NCBI GenBank assembly: GCA_050084985.1
Contig: JBITNC010000002.1
Location: forward strand, 3,038,001 to 3,102,000
DNA from: Nageia nagi
Lineage: Eukaryota; Pinophyta
DNA: 64,000 nt
Direction of reading: 5' to 3'
In this document: piece after piece, positions 12,442 through 23,739 of the stretch
Position numbering within the stretch: position 1 is the stretch's first letter
How the letters are laid out: each line of letters opens with the position of its first letter
Program-made: the position numbers and the translations under genes
The notes under the pieces: generated by a model
What the model saw: only the letters and a program-made list of their open reading frames with translations
Told to the model about the DNA's origin: nothing
The model's database searches: none

Positions 12442-13450
12442 TTGACATCGGGCACCCAAGGTACTAACCCTTTCCTAGGGAGGTACCTGGAGGAGGACGT
12501 TGGCAAGATGGAGGAGCAACCTGTCATCCCCAAGCTGTCCAAACCCATGTTTGCGAAGAAGTCTGGGGAAGAGGCAAAGAATAGAGTTCTTGGCCCAATG
12601 GAGTTGAATCAGATTTTCAGGGAGTATTCCATGTTGGATCCAGGGTTGAGGAGAGATGTCAACTTCAATCGCTACCTGGAAATCCTAGGATTGAAGGGAA
12701 GCGGTTCACACAGTCCACACACTCCCAGTAGTTGATGGAATGATAAAAGGGATTTATAGAAAAAGATCAACAAGATGCAGGTTCAGATGTATGATGGGAA
12801 GAAGATGATGGTTAGAGCATGGTTGCATTAGCTGCAAACATATTTTACCTTGAGCCCTAATATGGTGGAGGAGGATGCAATTCACTAAGCATCTTTGCAT
12901 TTTGAGGGTGATGCCCTAGAATGGTGGCAGCATGGAGTGATCAGCTAGGGTTATTCACTCATCACCTCCTTTGATGAGTTTTCCTGACGGTTGGTCAAGA
13001 GGTTCAACCGAAAGAAGGAAAATGATTATTTCCAGGATTTGACATCATTGAGGAAACAAGGAGCGATGGATGATTATGTGACAGAGTTTCAGAAGATTGC
13101 CATCATGATCCACCACATTCCTAAGGAGCGGTTAATATTCCTCTTCATCGAGGGTTTGATGGAGCCGTTGCAGGGAATGGTCAAGGTATCCTCTCCTAGG
13201 AACCTTGATGACGCTATTTGGGGAGCATATGACCTTGAGCCCACAAAAGAAATCCCTCAAGGGGGGTAGACATACAAAGGGCCTGCTACACGAAAGCCGT
13301 TTGCTAACAAAGAGGGGTCTAGCAAGGCCAAACCCTTTCCTCCACCTAGAACGAACTAGTTGGATGCAACCACAAGGAGGAAGCTGAGAGAGGAAGGCAA
13401 GTGCTTCTACTGCAAGAAGACTTAGGAGCTAGGACATCGTTGTCAAGGTA
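12442..13450 (+). pseudogene. Gypsy gag remnant with zinc knuckle
   Basis: The first part (12442-12735) has the module PKLSKPMF...FREYSM...FNRYLE. A module of the same layout is found in the minus-strand element at 56613-56801. After stops, the retrotransposon gag core follows (about 12850-13269: EGDALEWWQ, then VKRFNRKKENDYFQDL and DDYVTEFQKIA). A CCHC knuckle begins CFYCKK and ends GHRC near 13440. In-frame stops at several points make it a pseudogene. Confidence 0.82.
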
Positions 13451-13463
13451 AAGGGCAAGTGCA

Positions 13464-13916
13464 TTGCATAGAGTTGTTTCGGAGGATGAATCAGATGATT
13501 CAGATCTAGAAATTGGAGTAGACACCCTAGATCATGTGGCACCTTGGGCTGAGGGCACATTAGGGAGCATGATTGCTTCACTACCTAGGGTGAAGAAGTA
13601 CCTTACGTTGAAGATCATGGGGAAAGCAGGAGGGCATGATGTGATTGTCTTGATTGATCCAAGAGTGTCCCACAACTTCATCGATGCAGGCTTTGTAGAG
13701 AAGAACATGAAGACCAAGGGGTTTGAGGAATTCAAAGTTTCCAATGCTAATAGAAAATCCACACTGGTAGACCACATCATTGATAGGTTTGGTGTGAGAT
13801 TGCAAAGTTGTACTGTGAGGGAGGACTTCTACATCTACCCCTTGAAGGGGCATCCTCACATTATCTTGGGAGTGCAGTGGTTGTTTGATTTGGGTGACAT
13901 TCACACCAATTATTAG
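13464..13916 (+). pseudogene. Gypsy aspartic protease remnant
   Basis: 150 codons with VIVLIDPRVSHNFIDAGFV. This corresponds to the usual LIDSGxTHNFI active-site loop, with the catalytic Asp kept but the Ser-Gly after it changed to Pro-Arg. The second conserved block, HIILGVQWLFDLGDI, matches ILGMDWL. No reverse transcriptase follows; the frame decays after 13916. Confidence 0.82.
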
Positions 13917-14109
13917 AAACTCACAATGAGTTTTGAGATCGATGGGAATACCCATACACTGTAGGGAATCAAAGATGATTGTCCACAAGGTGGCTAGAAG
14001 TGATCGAGTGATGCCAAGAGGAGGAGGAAGTAGAAGATGGGGCCACATTGGAAAAGGAAGGGGGCCGATAGGAGGAGAGGAGCATTGGAGAGCACTCATA
14101 TCCCATGTT

Positions 14110-14580
14110 GCAGTCTAAGGAGCTTAGAGGGGCTACGTTAGACCTTGGAGGAGCTAGGCACCCCACGTTGGGCATCTAGGAGGCTTGCCATCTGATGTTG
14201 AGCTTCAGGGAGACTGGAAACCCCTCGTTGAGCCTTGGGGAGGCTAGACATTTCGTAGATGGCCTTGGAGGAGCTAGGTACTCCACGTTGGGCATCTGGG
14301 AGACTTGCCATCTAACATTAAGCCTTGGGAGAGCTGAGCACCCCATGTTGAGTCTTAGTGATGATGGTTACCGAACGTTGGGCATGATAGGGGTTGCATT
14401 CCCCTCACAGAGCACTTTAGGGCTGAGAGGTGACACATTGAACCTAGGGAGGTTTGCACATATGTTGATGAGCCAACTAGCATTTGGGCACCCCACGTTG
14501 GAGGATGAGGAGGTTTATTGCTTCACACTGGTTGTGGAGGGAGTTTGGAACTCCACGTTGAGCTTTGAGGTGGATCGGCC
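14110..14580 (+). repeat. GC-rich degenerate tandem repeat (about 33-40 bp units)
   Basis: CCCACGTTGGGC-like cores (CACGTTGGGC, CTCGTTGAGCC, CCATGTTGAGTC, GAACGTTGGGC) recur every 33-40 bp, with GAGGCTTGCCATCT-type spacers. The open frame 14195-14704 is a by-product of the repeat; I do not call it a gene. Confidence 0.65.
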
Positions 14581-14899
14581 TCATAAGTGGAGCAAAGGCT
14601 CCATCTGTTTTCACCCACTCATGATTTTCTTAAGGTTCTTGTACATACATCTCCATGCAGATACACACACAACCTCATGTGAATTAAGGACCATCATGGA
14701 GTAGTTGATGAGTGACAGTTATAGCAAACCAGAGTGTTTGCATACTACATTGATGCATGGATATGAGGCTTCAACTATGCACACCGCATTGCCATCCTGG
14801 ATGGAGAATATTGAAGTTGCATTCCATCATCAAGGAGCACAACTACCAAGACAAAAGGATTCTTGGAAGATAATATGTTGCAATCTTCCACCTTTGCTT

Positions 14900-16060
14900 G
14901 AGGGCAAGCAATTGCACAATTGTAATTAATCTTGGAATCTAATAGTTTCCTCTTGTAATATATTCTATTAATGCATTGTACTTTCATGTTTGTAACTTGG
15001 GATAGAAGACAATGGACCCCACTGTGAGCCCCAAGTGGGACGTCTCCCTCCCAAGCTTAGATTAGGAGTTATTAATGTACTTGGAGATCCCGATCTTGAT
15101 TGTGGGAATCCTAAGGTTTTTTATTACACTAGGATGGCTAGATGGACACTCATAGGCATGTGCCAGCCTTGGGGAGGCTCCCATACCCCTAGATTGGCCT
15201 AGCATGACACCTAGACCCCATGTTTTCCCCTTTGACCCATGAGGGCATGCGTGGCACCCCTAAACTCCTACGTTGGCACTTAATGCATCCCAGGACCCCA
15301 CCTTGGCATGTCTAACCTTTACGCACCTCGCGGTGCTAAGCAGTCCCCTAGGTGCAACATCTAGGAGGGCTTTCAGGCTGAGGGATCCTAATTGTCTACG
15401 GCATTGGTGCCTAGGAGGGCTTTTAGGCTGAGGGATCCTAATTGTCTACGGCATTGGTGCAATGCCCTTGCCCACCCTATGGTATTCCGAGGTATAGCTT
15501 CTACCTTAAGTGGTTTCCAGGATCAGAGGAGGGCTCCTTCGGTGGAAAGGATTTGGGTTTTGAGGGCGCAATACTATCCCATGGTTCAAGTATCGGTCCA
15601 ACAGTGAGTGACATACAAATTGTGCCTAGTTGGCTTCTTGGAGGCCAACGTCTAGCTCTGGGAGCTTGGTATTGTATTGATATTCATTGTTGATCATATA
15701 TACAACTAGTGGCACTTGGATCTCATATTTATATTGTGCATGCTTGTCTATTGCCATTGTTGGATTACCATTACATGTATTTGTGTAGATTGGCCAGATG
15801 TTGGCATTGTGAGTTTGTGTATATTGTTATTTGCTTGTATTGACCAGACTTTGGCATCTTGGTGTTGTGCATGTTTAATATTGATGCCCTAGCTTAGACG
15901 TTGGCATAATTGCATTGTGATAGCTTGAAGTGGATGCCCTAACCCTAACGTTGCCATATTGAGGGTTTGTGTGCTTGTGTTTGATGCCTTAGGCCTGATG
16001 TCAAGGTATATTGGTTAAAATTTGCTAATTTGCACTTGAGGGCTTGTTTGGATCCTTACA
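14900..16060 (+). repeat. 3' LTR of the inner gypsy element (TATA region deleted, internal duplication)
   Basis: Homologous to the 5' LTR but with a decayed start. The TATA-bearing segment between CCACCTTGGCATG and CGGTGCTAAG is replaced by about 18 bp of unrelated filler. A tandem copy of about 50 bp (GGAGGGCTTT-AGGCTGAGGG...CATTGGTG) lies at 15361-15463. It ends GATCCTTACA at 16060. Confidence 0.82.
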
Positions 16061-16734
16061 AAAAGTTATATTAGCCCTTGGAGCTTTATTGCTGGATGTA
16101 CAAAATTATCATCATTACTCATACCGTCCTGTGGACAGAAGACTTGGCGCAACGTCCAACAACATCCCTAGGTGCAGCATTTAGAACGGTTGATAGGTTG
16201 AGGGATCCTATTAATCTACGGCTTTGGTGTAGCACCCTAGCCTATCTGATGGTATTCCGAGGTTACACTTCTACCGTTCAGTTGGTCGCCAGGGTTTGAG
16301 GAGGGCTCCTTTGGTGGAGAGGATTCATATTATGAGGGAGTGAGGCTGTCCCATTCAGTGTTTTGTCCATCCAACAATAAAGATATTCATTGTGCCTAGT
16401 TGGCTCCTTGGAGGCCAATGTTGAGCCCTTGGGGCCTAATATTGTATTTGTATTTATTCTATATCTTCAATACAAGTCGTGGCTATTGGATCTCATATTG
16501 TGTTGTGCACTTGTCTATATTTGCAACATTGTGGTGTATTTACTGTTTCATGCATATTGTAGTCAAACATTGGCATTATTGTGTTGTGTAGACTTGTATT
16601 GGATGCCCTAACCCTAATGTTGGCATATTGAGGTGTTGTATGCTTGTTGACGCGTTTCTAGGCTAGACGTGGGTGCTTGTTCAATTCAATTTGCTTAATT
16701 GTGTGTGAAATTGCGTTTAGGCTTTTACAAATTG

Positions 16735-19454
16735 TCACTTATTCTGCATTCATCAATTTGGATAACTTTGAAAGAAGTGTTGATGTAGGTCCCATTTTTA
16801 TTTCTTAATCAACCTTATCAACTTAACGTAGAGCTTCCAAAAGAAAAAAATCATTTTTCCTAATAATGTCCCACAAGGTTCCTAATCACATCTTTATTCA
16901 AGAGAATGTTGTGTAAGAGTTATTCTGATTTGAATGCCTGTTGGACACATCACGGGATCAAATGTATGAAAGTGAGTCCCACTAGGGAGTGGGCAAGAGA
17001 ACCAATGTAACATGGTTGGTAATATCCTTCCTTGTGTCCACATCTTAGTAGCTCCTTTGCCAATCTTGTGAATCAATAAGTCAGTATTACTGATAGTCAA
17101 GAAGTTTGTTGATTTGTCACCTAAGGGGATGTTGAAGTTCTTAGAATATTTGAAATGTGCATAAAGGGATCCCTTTAAATTGCTTAAGGCAATATTACTG
17201 GTTGATGGTGACATTGAGTTTCAACTATATGTTTCAAAAATATGAGTTTTGATCTAGATTATCTTCTAAAATTCCACCTGAATTATCAAGCTCTATCAAT
17301 TATAAAGTTATCTTCCAAATTTTATCAAGATTTGAATGATCACTTTTTGAATTTTTATAATTCTGAATTATCATCTCACATATTTATTGAATGATGTTTG
17401 AGAAATTTCAAAGTTTATCTATGTTCTAATTGCATAATATTTTGAATTATCCATGTATAATCTTTATTGATCTATCTATGCCATAAAGTTCTAAATCTTG
17501 TATCATTTATTGCATGCTTTATCACTACTAGAAAAAAAGGTTCGTAATCAGTCATCACTATCAAGATTTATCATGTTCCCTGCAAACAATCTAGGATAAG
17601 TGAACAAAATCCACCAATAATCTTTGTTTTGTAGATCTCTACCCTATCATTAAGATTTTACTTCACTCTGAAAGGACATGCTCATCCAAGCTCCTGTAGA
17701 TCTCAAACTTTAAGGCAAGGATGTGTCTCCAACCAAATCTGATAGGTTTGATCGTTCTGAAATTTTCTAGAATTTTTTTCCTTCTACATAACAATTTTTC
17801 ACAATATCTTTGTAGGAGCAATATTGTAAGACATTGTCATATTTGGTATCCTTTTTATTTTGGAATATGGCATTAAGTTCTCTCCCTCAACCATATTCTG
17901 AAATGGGCAAAATATAGACACTTAAAATTGCATTTCAATGATGGAAAATAACTTTATTTGGGTGATTTATTTGATTTATGCAAAAATAGAACTTTGGGCT
18001 CATTTTGGATTGTTCCAAAATAAATTGAAATGCTCCAACTTACATTGTCTTATATGCATATATTGTTCTAGATGGGTCCACCTTGTAAACCCAAAATAAA
18101 TTTTTTGAAACCTATATAAAGAACTTCCTATTTCTCATTTTGATAAGACATGAAGAATCATCCATCTAGGACATCACTCCTTTATCCTTGAGGCTTGACT
18201 CAACAATTATCAATGTTTTATACAAGATCTAGCTATATGCAATTGCAAATCATTGAAGAGAGTCAAGTGGAACCTCTTGGAAACAACATATCCCAGAACG
18301 ATCACCTTGCCAATACGCCTAACATTCTAGCATGCCATCCCAAACTATGTGGCACTTTGGCAGTGTCATCCCAAAACAAAGGCGTTCTAGTCCAAACACT
18401 CGACGACCTGTGCATTTCACCTGGATTGATCCAAAATATTTATGCATTAATTCTAATATCTTCCAAAGGCAAAATCATCCTCAAATCATAGTTTTCAAAA
18501 TTATCTCTATGATCATTTTGATGTCATCCTAGTAGAGCTAGGGTTCACCCTCCAACATTACAAGTTGTCTGTTAGCAAAGCTTCCATCACTCCACCCTCC
18601 AGGTAAGTCTTCTATGTATCTCCAATTCTACAAATTACTATGAATCTATTTTCTTTCATAAACAATAAAACATGTGCATATTTTAATATATTGTCTTTTA
18701 TTTTTGTTTTCATTGCCCAATTACCCATTCAATGTCCAACAAAACAATCTAGTTTTATTATTTATAGTTGGGGAAACCCAAGTAGTTTCCAATCAAATTA
18801 AATAAAATCTAATATATGCAACAAAATATGTTTGAATATTTGTGTCTTAAATTGGGTTGGTTTTCTATTTAGTATTATCACATTTTCTTTTTCACCAGCA
18901 AGAATAGAAAACTAGCCAACAAACATCAACTAACTAGAGTTTAATTCTCATTAATTGTTTTTTTTTTTTCTCATTCTAGGATTCAATATTGAATTGTTGA
19001 AGCAAGAACGAATGTTTTCTTTAACAATATCTTTGGTCCTTGAGTCCCAAATGTCACCATTCTTATATCATTTCTATCTTCAATTTGTATTGACGATGCT
19101 TTAGGCACCCTCTAGCCTTCTTGCTGCTTTTGCTTAATCTTTATATAGTCTCCTTGACCATCTTGATATCACATGGAAATAGAACATTCTAGAGAGAGGT
19201 GGAGGAAAGTTTCTTCATTTTCCTAGCATGTCTTGCATTTGAAGGACCCATGAAATCCTCTCTTCATAAGTTGATCTCATGTTATAACTCTTTTGGGTTG
19301 TAAAAGGAAAATGAATAATCTTTAGGCAAAAATTTTGGGTTTTTTTCATTGTGCCTTGTATTTGCTACTCTTCAATGGTATCCATTGCATACCAACTTCC
19401 CAACTTTTGCTTAGTGGTTTGCAATAATCAACTATGTTCACTCAACTGACCTAT
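16735..19454. other. Unassigned AT-rich intron sequence with a LINE remnant
   Basis: No gene is recognised. On the minus strand at 19177-19252 the frame reads CKTC, a stop, then ENEETFLHLSLEC, resembling the zinc-binding reverse-transcriptase tail of plant LINEs. The open frame 18195-18491 matches nothing I know. Confidence 0.45.
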
Positions 19455-19667
19455 TGGAAATGAGCAATCGAAGAACTTTGCATTATTGAGAAGAGAGATT
19501 ATATACAAGTAGGAGAGGGAGTTACATTCTTGTAGAATAATGGTCCCTCTAGAAACCCTAATCTCTAATATTAAATATTACTAATAATACTAATGCATTA
19601 TTTAATTATCTATCTAATATAGATACCTAAATGTATCTAATAATAAGACTAATGTTTATTTCTAACG
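19455..19667 (-). repeat. 3' LTR of the old copia
   Basis: On the plus strand TGGAAATGAGC to TTTCTAACG; the terminal A of the LTR is mutated. The internal side carries the G-rich tract AGTGGGGG, read on the minus strand. Confidence 0.83.
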
Positions 19668-22600
19668 CCCCCACTAATACACTGGGTTTTGAGGACATGA
19701 GAGGAAGTTTTGAAAGTATTCAAACTTTCCACTATCTAGAGATTTGGTGAAGACATCTGCAATTTGCTTCTTCGTAGAAATATAATTGAGATGAACATTG
19801 TACAGTGAAACATGGTCGCAAATGAAATGCACCTGTATCTGAATGTGTTTGGTGCGCTCGTAGAAAATATGATTGCAAACCATCTTTAACACACTTTGTC
19901 CCAATGCAGAATTGTGGGTTGTTTATGTGGAATTATGATGTCTGTCAAAATGCGACATCACCATACTACTTCACAAACATCTCCTGCAACATGGTATTCC
20001 AACTTTGTGGTAGATCTGGATGTTATGCTTTGTTTCTTGCTACCTCATGAAATCGGTCCAGATCCAAGGAAGAACACATATTCTGTTGTTGATCTCCTAT
20101 CATCCAAGGATCCTCCATAATATGCATGTGTATCCAGACACGACGGACTTATTGTTCTTCTTGTATTCTAAGTCGTAACTATCAGTGCCAGGGATGTATC
20201 TCAGAATATGCTTTGCTGTAGTCTATTAGGCCTTCTTTGGTTCATGCATGAATCGTGAAAGATAACTAATGACATAGCAAATATCTGACTTGGTGTATGC
20301 TATGTAAATTAACCCTCCAATCAGCTAACAATAAAGAGTTGCATTTACTGGTGGAGAACAATCATGGCATGACAAATGTAAATCAGGTTCAATTGACATG
20401 GACATCGGTTGGCAATTTGTCATCCTAAATTTCTCCAACAAGCTCTTGGTGTACTTCATCTGTGAAACAAATATCTGGTCCTGCATCTACCAAACCTCCA
20501 ATCCAAGGCAATAGTGAAGTAAACCAAGGTCAGTCATGTCGAATGATCTTTTGAGGTTATATTTACAAGATGTGATCAACTCCTTAGTGTTGCCTATGAT
20601 AACTAGATCATCGACATATACTACAACTATGACAATCGCCCCCAATGTTGTTGAAGGTAGAGGTTAGGATTATACAAACTCCTATTGAAGCCATGTTTGT
20701 AGTAGGCGATCATCAATTTTCATGTACCAAGCTCGTGGAGCCTGTTTTAAGCCATACAGAGACTTGATCAATCTACACACTTTTCTTTTGCTTGGATCAA
20801 TCATAAACCCTTCAGGTTGCCACATATAGATTTGTTTCTCTAAGTCTTCATTTAAGAAGTTGCTCTTCACATCCATCTAATGGACTTTCCAGCCAAATGG
20901 TGCTACCATTACAAAAGTAATTTTGATGGTCTTCATCTTGGTTGTGGAAGCAAATGTCTCCTCATAGTCGATACCTTCCTCTTGAGCATATGCTTTGGCA
21001 ACTAGCTGGGCCTTGTGCTTATCGAGTGTCCCATCAACTTTGTACTTAGTTTTGAACACCCATTTGCATTTAATGACCTTCTTCCTTGGTGGAAGTTATA
21101 CCAGCTTCCATGTGCCATTTTTCATTAATGCATCATATTCAACCTGCATGGTTGACTTCCAATGCGGTAGCTCAATGGCTTCATGAATCGTTTTAGGTTC
21201 AAGTGTATTCACCACTATGCTCATAAGTGCCAAGTTCACTTCCTCACGAGCCATGCTTCGTGTCCTTGGTATGGAAGTAGAAGTGTTTGGTTCAAATTTG
21301 AATCCTGCAGTGTCTTTTGTTACCACTTAGTTCTTCTAGCATTTTCAGGTGGCAAATTCATAGCTGGAGTTTCTCTCTCATCATCCTCATTATCATAATT
21401 GATTATGGGACCACTGTCAAGTTCAGGTACCTTTGCAGGTGGACTATTTGAAGATTCACCAATCTCATAAAAAATGACATGTCTTCTAATATAGATATTT
21501 AGAGTAGTAGGATCCATGAGTTTGTATCCTTTGGATTCACTACTATACCCAAGAAGAACGACCTCAAGGACTTGTCATCCAATTTCTTTCTTTGCTCTTT
21601 GGGAATGTGCATATAAGCAGTGCAACCAAATACTCAAAGATGTGAGATAGATGGTTTTTCTCTTGTCCATCCTTCGTCATCTCATCAAAAGTGTTTGAAG
21701 GTGCTCTATTCAGCAGATATATGACAACGTTCATTGCATCTTGCAAAAATTTTTCTTCCAACTTGGCATCTTTCAACATACTTCTCGCCATTTCAACTAT
21801 GGTTCTATTTTACCTCTCACAAACCCCATTTTGCTGTGGTGTGTTAGGTGTGGTCAACTGTCGCCAAATTCCATGATGCTTCAAGAATGCAGAAAACTCA
21901 TTTGATAAGTATTCTCCTCCTTGATCTGAACAAAGAACATGGATGTGATGACCAATGGCATTCTCCACACAAGCTTTGAAGTCTTTGAAATATTGAAAGG
22001 TTTCATCTTTTGTTTTCAACAAGAACACCCACATTTTTATGGAGTAATCATCAATGAATAGAAGTATCTTCAGCCACAATTATTGACACTCATGGGTCCG
22101 CACAGATCAGTGTGTATCACATCAAGAAGACCTTTAGCATGATGTGTGCAAGGCTCAAAGGGAAGTATGTGTTTTTTTCTTGTGATGCAAGCAAAACAAA
22201 CATTAGTAGGAGAAGCAAGAGATGGGAGACCACATACCATATCTTGCTTTTGAAGAGTGCTTAGGTAGTTTAGATTCATGTGTCCAAGTTGTCAATGCCA
22301 AAGAGTGGTCACATCTACGACACAAACATTGAGAGCTTGATTGTTTGAAGCTACAACATCAAGCGGAAACATTCTCCCAACTCCTTGAGCTTTCACTGCA
22401 ATTTGACAATCTCTTGATTTATCGTATATAAAGAAAATGTTTTCTCCTTTCACAATATCAAACTCCACTTTCAAATTGTTGTCCAACATCTGACTAACTG
22501 ACAAGAGTTCTTCGTGAGGCCTAGCACATACAAGACCTCTTTGATTTGACAGTTGTTCTTTCCAAGACGGATGTGCATATCATGCTTTCCTTCAATGTCA

Positions 22601-23403
22601 TGGGATGTATCATCGTGCAATCGAACTTGAATAGGATTTGTGTTATCATCCAAAGAAGCAAACCAATCCTTTCAACCAATCATGTGCTTGGAAGCACCAA
22701 AATCAACATACCAAATGGATGAGACTGAAGAGTTATCTTGATGAACAAAAGCATGATTGTCAACATCTTCAATCACTTCATTAGCATCGTTTACAACATT
22801 GCTTTGTTGTTGTCTTCATTGTGGTATTCTTTGTTTCCACTCCCCCTGATTCTGAGGGTTTTCCCCTTTTTTGTTTTTGATTCTTATTGCTCAAAGAGAC
22901 TTGAGCAAAAGAATTGTACTAACAATCCTGCAATTCATACCCTTTCTTGCCACAAATCATACAAGCTTTCGTTTGCTTATCATTTTTTCCTTTTTCTTTT
23001 TTCTGGAAGGCCTTCTTGCCTCTTTGATTCGACATCATGGCTTATTCCTCTTCATGAGAATTATCATTGAAGGCTTCTTCTTGTTGCAACATATTGACCA
23101 AATTTTCAAAACTAGGTTTTTGTTCTATAATATTGAAGGAAGTCACAAAGGTGTATAATTTCTCTTGAAGTGCTTTCGGAACAATGGGTACTTGGAGTTT
23201 GTCTTCCACCATCTCTCCTAAAGCTTGTAGGGAGGCTTAGAGTTTCGAAATTTGATGAAGGAATGATTCCAATTTCTCTCTAGCTTTCAACCTTAGTGTC
23301 TGTAACTGTTCTTGAAGATGCAAAATTTGATTCAGGTTCTTGGACTCATAGACTTGTTGCAACTTCTTCCATGTGTCTTCAGTTTTAGTGCATTTCACGG
23401 ACG
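19668..23403 (-). pseudogene. Copia gag-pol remnant (minus strand)
   Basis: From high to low coordinate, many short frames give the following. Gag has a knuckle CMICGKKGYELQDC (near 22.95 kb, His changed to Tyr). Protease reads WYVDFGASKHMIG (near 22.7 kb). The integrase zinc region and core (22504-21810) include DLCGPM, CSDQGGEYLSNEF and TPQQNGVCER. Reverse transcriptase (21326-20580) includes KARLVAK-like, LYGLKQAPRAWY and VVYVDD. The RNase H end (19904-19674) includes KKQIADVFTKSLD. Many stops and frameshifts show long decay. Confidence 0.88.
22279..22318. repeat. 40-bp donor copy of a templated filler
   Basis: The 40 bp starting TGTGTCCAAGTTGTC and ending TCACATCTAC are repeated exactly at 23404-23443, directly at the truncated end of the young copia LTR. 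Here the sequence is a natural part of the old copia integrase region. Confidence 0.9.
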
Positions 23404-23439
23404 TGTGTCCAAGTTGTCAATGCCAAAGAGTGGTCACAT

Positions 23440-23685
23440 CTACTTTAGGGGTTTGTTTGTTATCGTATTAGGCATGTTTTAAGCTATGTTTGGAGTATTG
23501 TTATCACATGTTTAGCTACTTCTCCTGGACTGAGATGGCTATGGTTTGTAGTGTTGTTGAGAATAGTAAATTCTCTAACTTCTTGTTTGTAAGTTTGTAA
23601 ACCTTGTGGATTCCGTTGTTGAGAACCCAAGGCTATATATTGACATCAATAAACCATGGACAAAAAAGCTCCATTATTTCTCTTA
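23440..23685 (+). repeat. Truncated 5' LTR of the young copia
   Basis: It aligns with 28166-28411 of the 3' LTR. The only differences are near 23661 (C versus A in GGACAAAA) and at the fourth base of TCTTA versus TCTCA. The first part of the LTR is missing. The join to the filler shows four shared bases, CTAC (23440-23443). Confidence 0.9.
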
Positions 23686-23688
23686 TTG

Positions 23689-23700
23689 TGGTATCAGAGC
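23689..23700 (+). other. Primer-binding site (initiator tRNA-Met)
   Basis: TGGTATCAGAGC, three bases after the 5' LTR, is the standard plant LTR-element primer-binding site complementary to the 3' end of initiator tRNA-Met. Confidence 0.93.
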
Positions 23701-23739
23701 AAGTTCAATCTATTGGGATTGAGTAGTGAGTGAGGTGAC

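Larger units (their letters stand above)
10655..16060 (+). mobile_element. Ty3/gypsy-type LTR element, gag-protease only
   Basis: The 5' LTR is 10655-11900 and the 3' LTR about 14900-16060; both end GGATCCTTACA. The flanks are A-rich (AAAAA on the left, AAAAG on the right). The interior (about 3 kb) carries decayed gag and protease and then a GC-rich repeat, with no reverse transcriptase or integrase. It is therefore non-autonomous or internally deleted. Confidence 0.83.
10136..16729 (+). mobile_element. Solo LTR (about 1.18 kb) split by a related gypsy element
   Basis: The outer LTR starts TGTGACGTCC at 10136 and ends GGCTTTTACA at 16729. Both sides carry the five-mer AATTG (10131-10135, 16730-16734), a perfect target-site duplication. 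Its body is 10136-10654 plus about 16066-16729; the middle is the inserted element 10655-16060, whose own LTRs are homologous to it. Across the split, the outer LTR reads through as GAGATCC...GGATGTAC, as in the inner LTR. Confidence 0.87.

Noticed and set aside
14195-14704. 169-codon ORF on the plus strand
   Set aside because: It runs through the short-period GC-rich repeat and has no homology or coding signature.
18195-18491. 98-codon ORF in the large intron
   Set aside because: No homology or motif, and nothing in the surrounding AT-rich DNA supports it.
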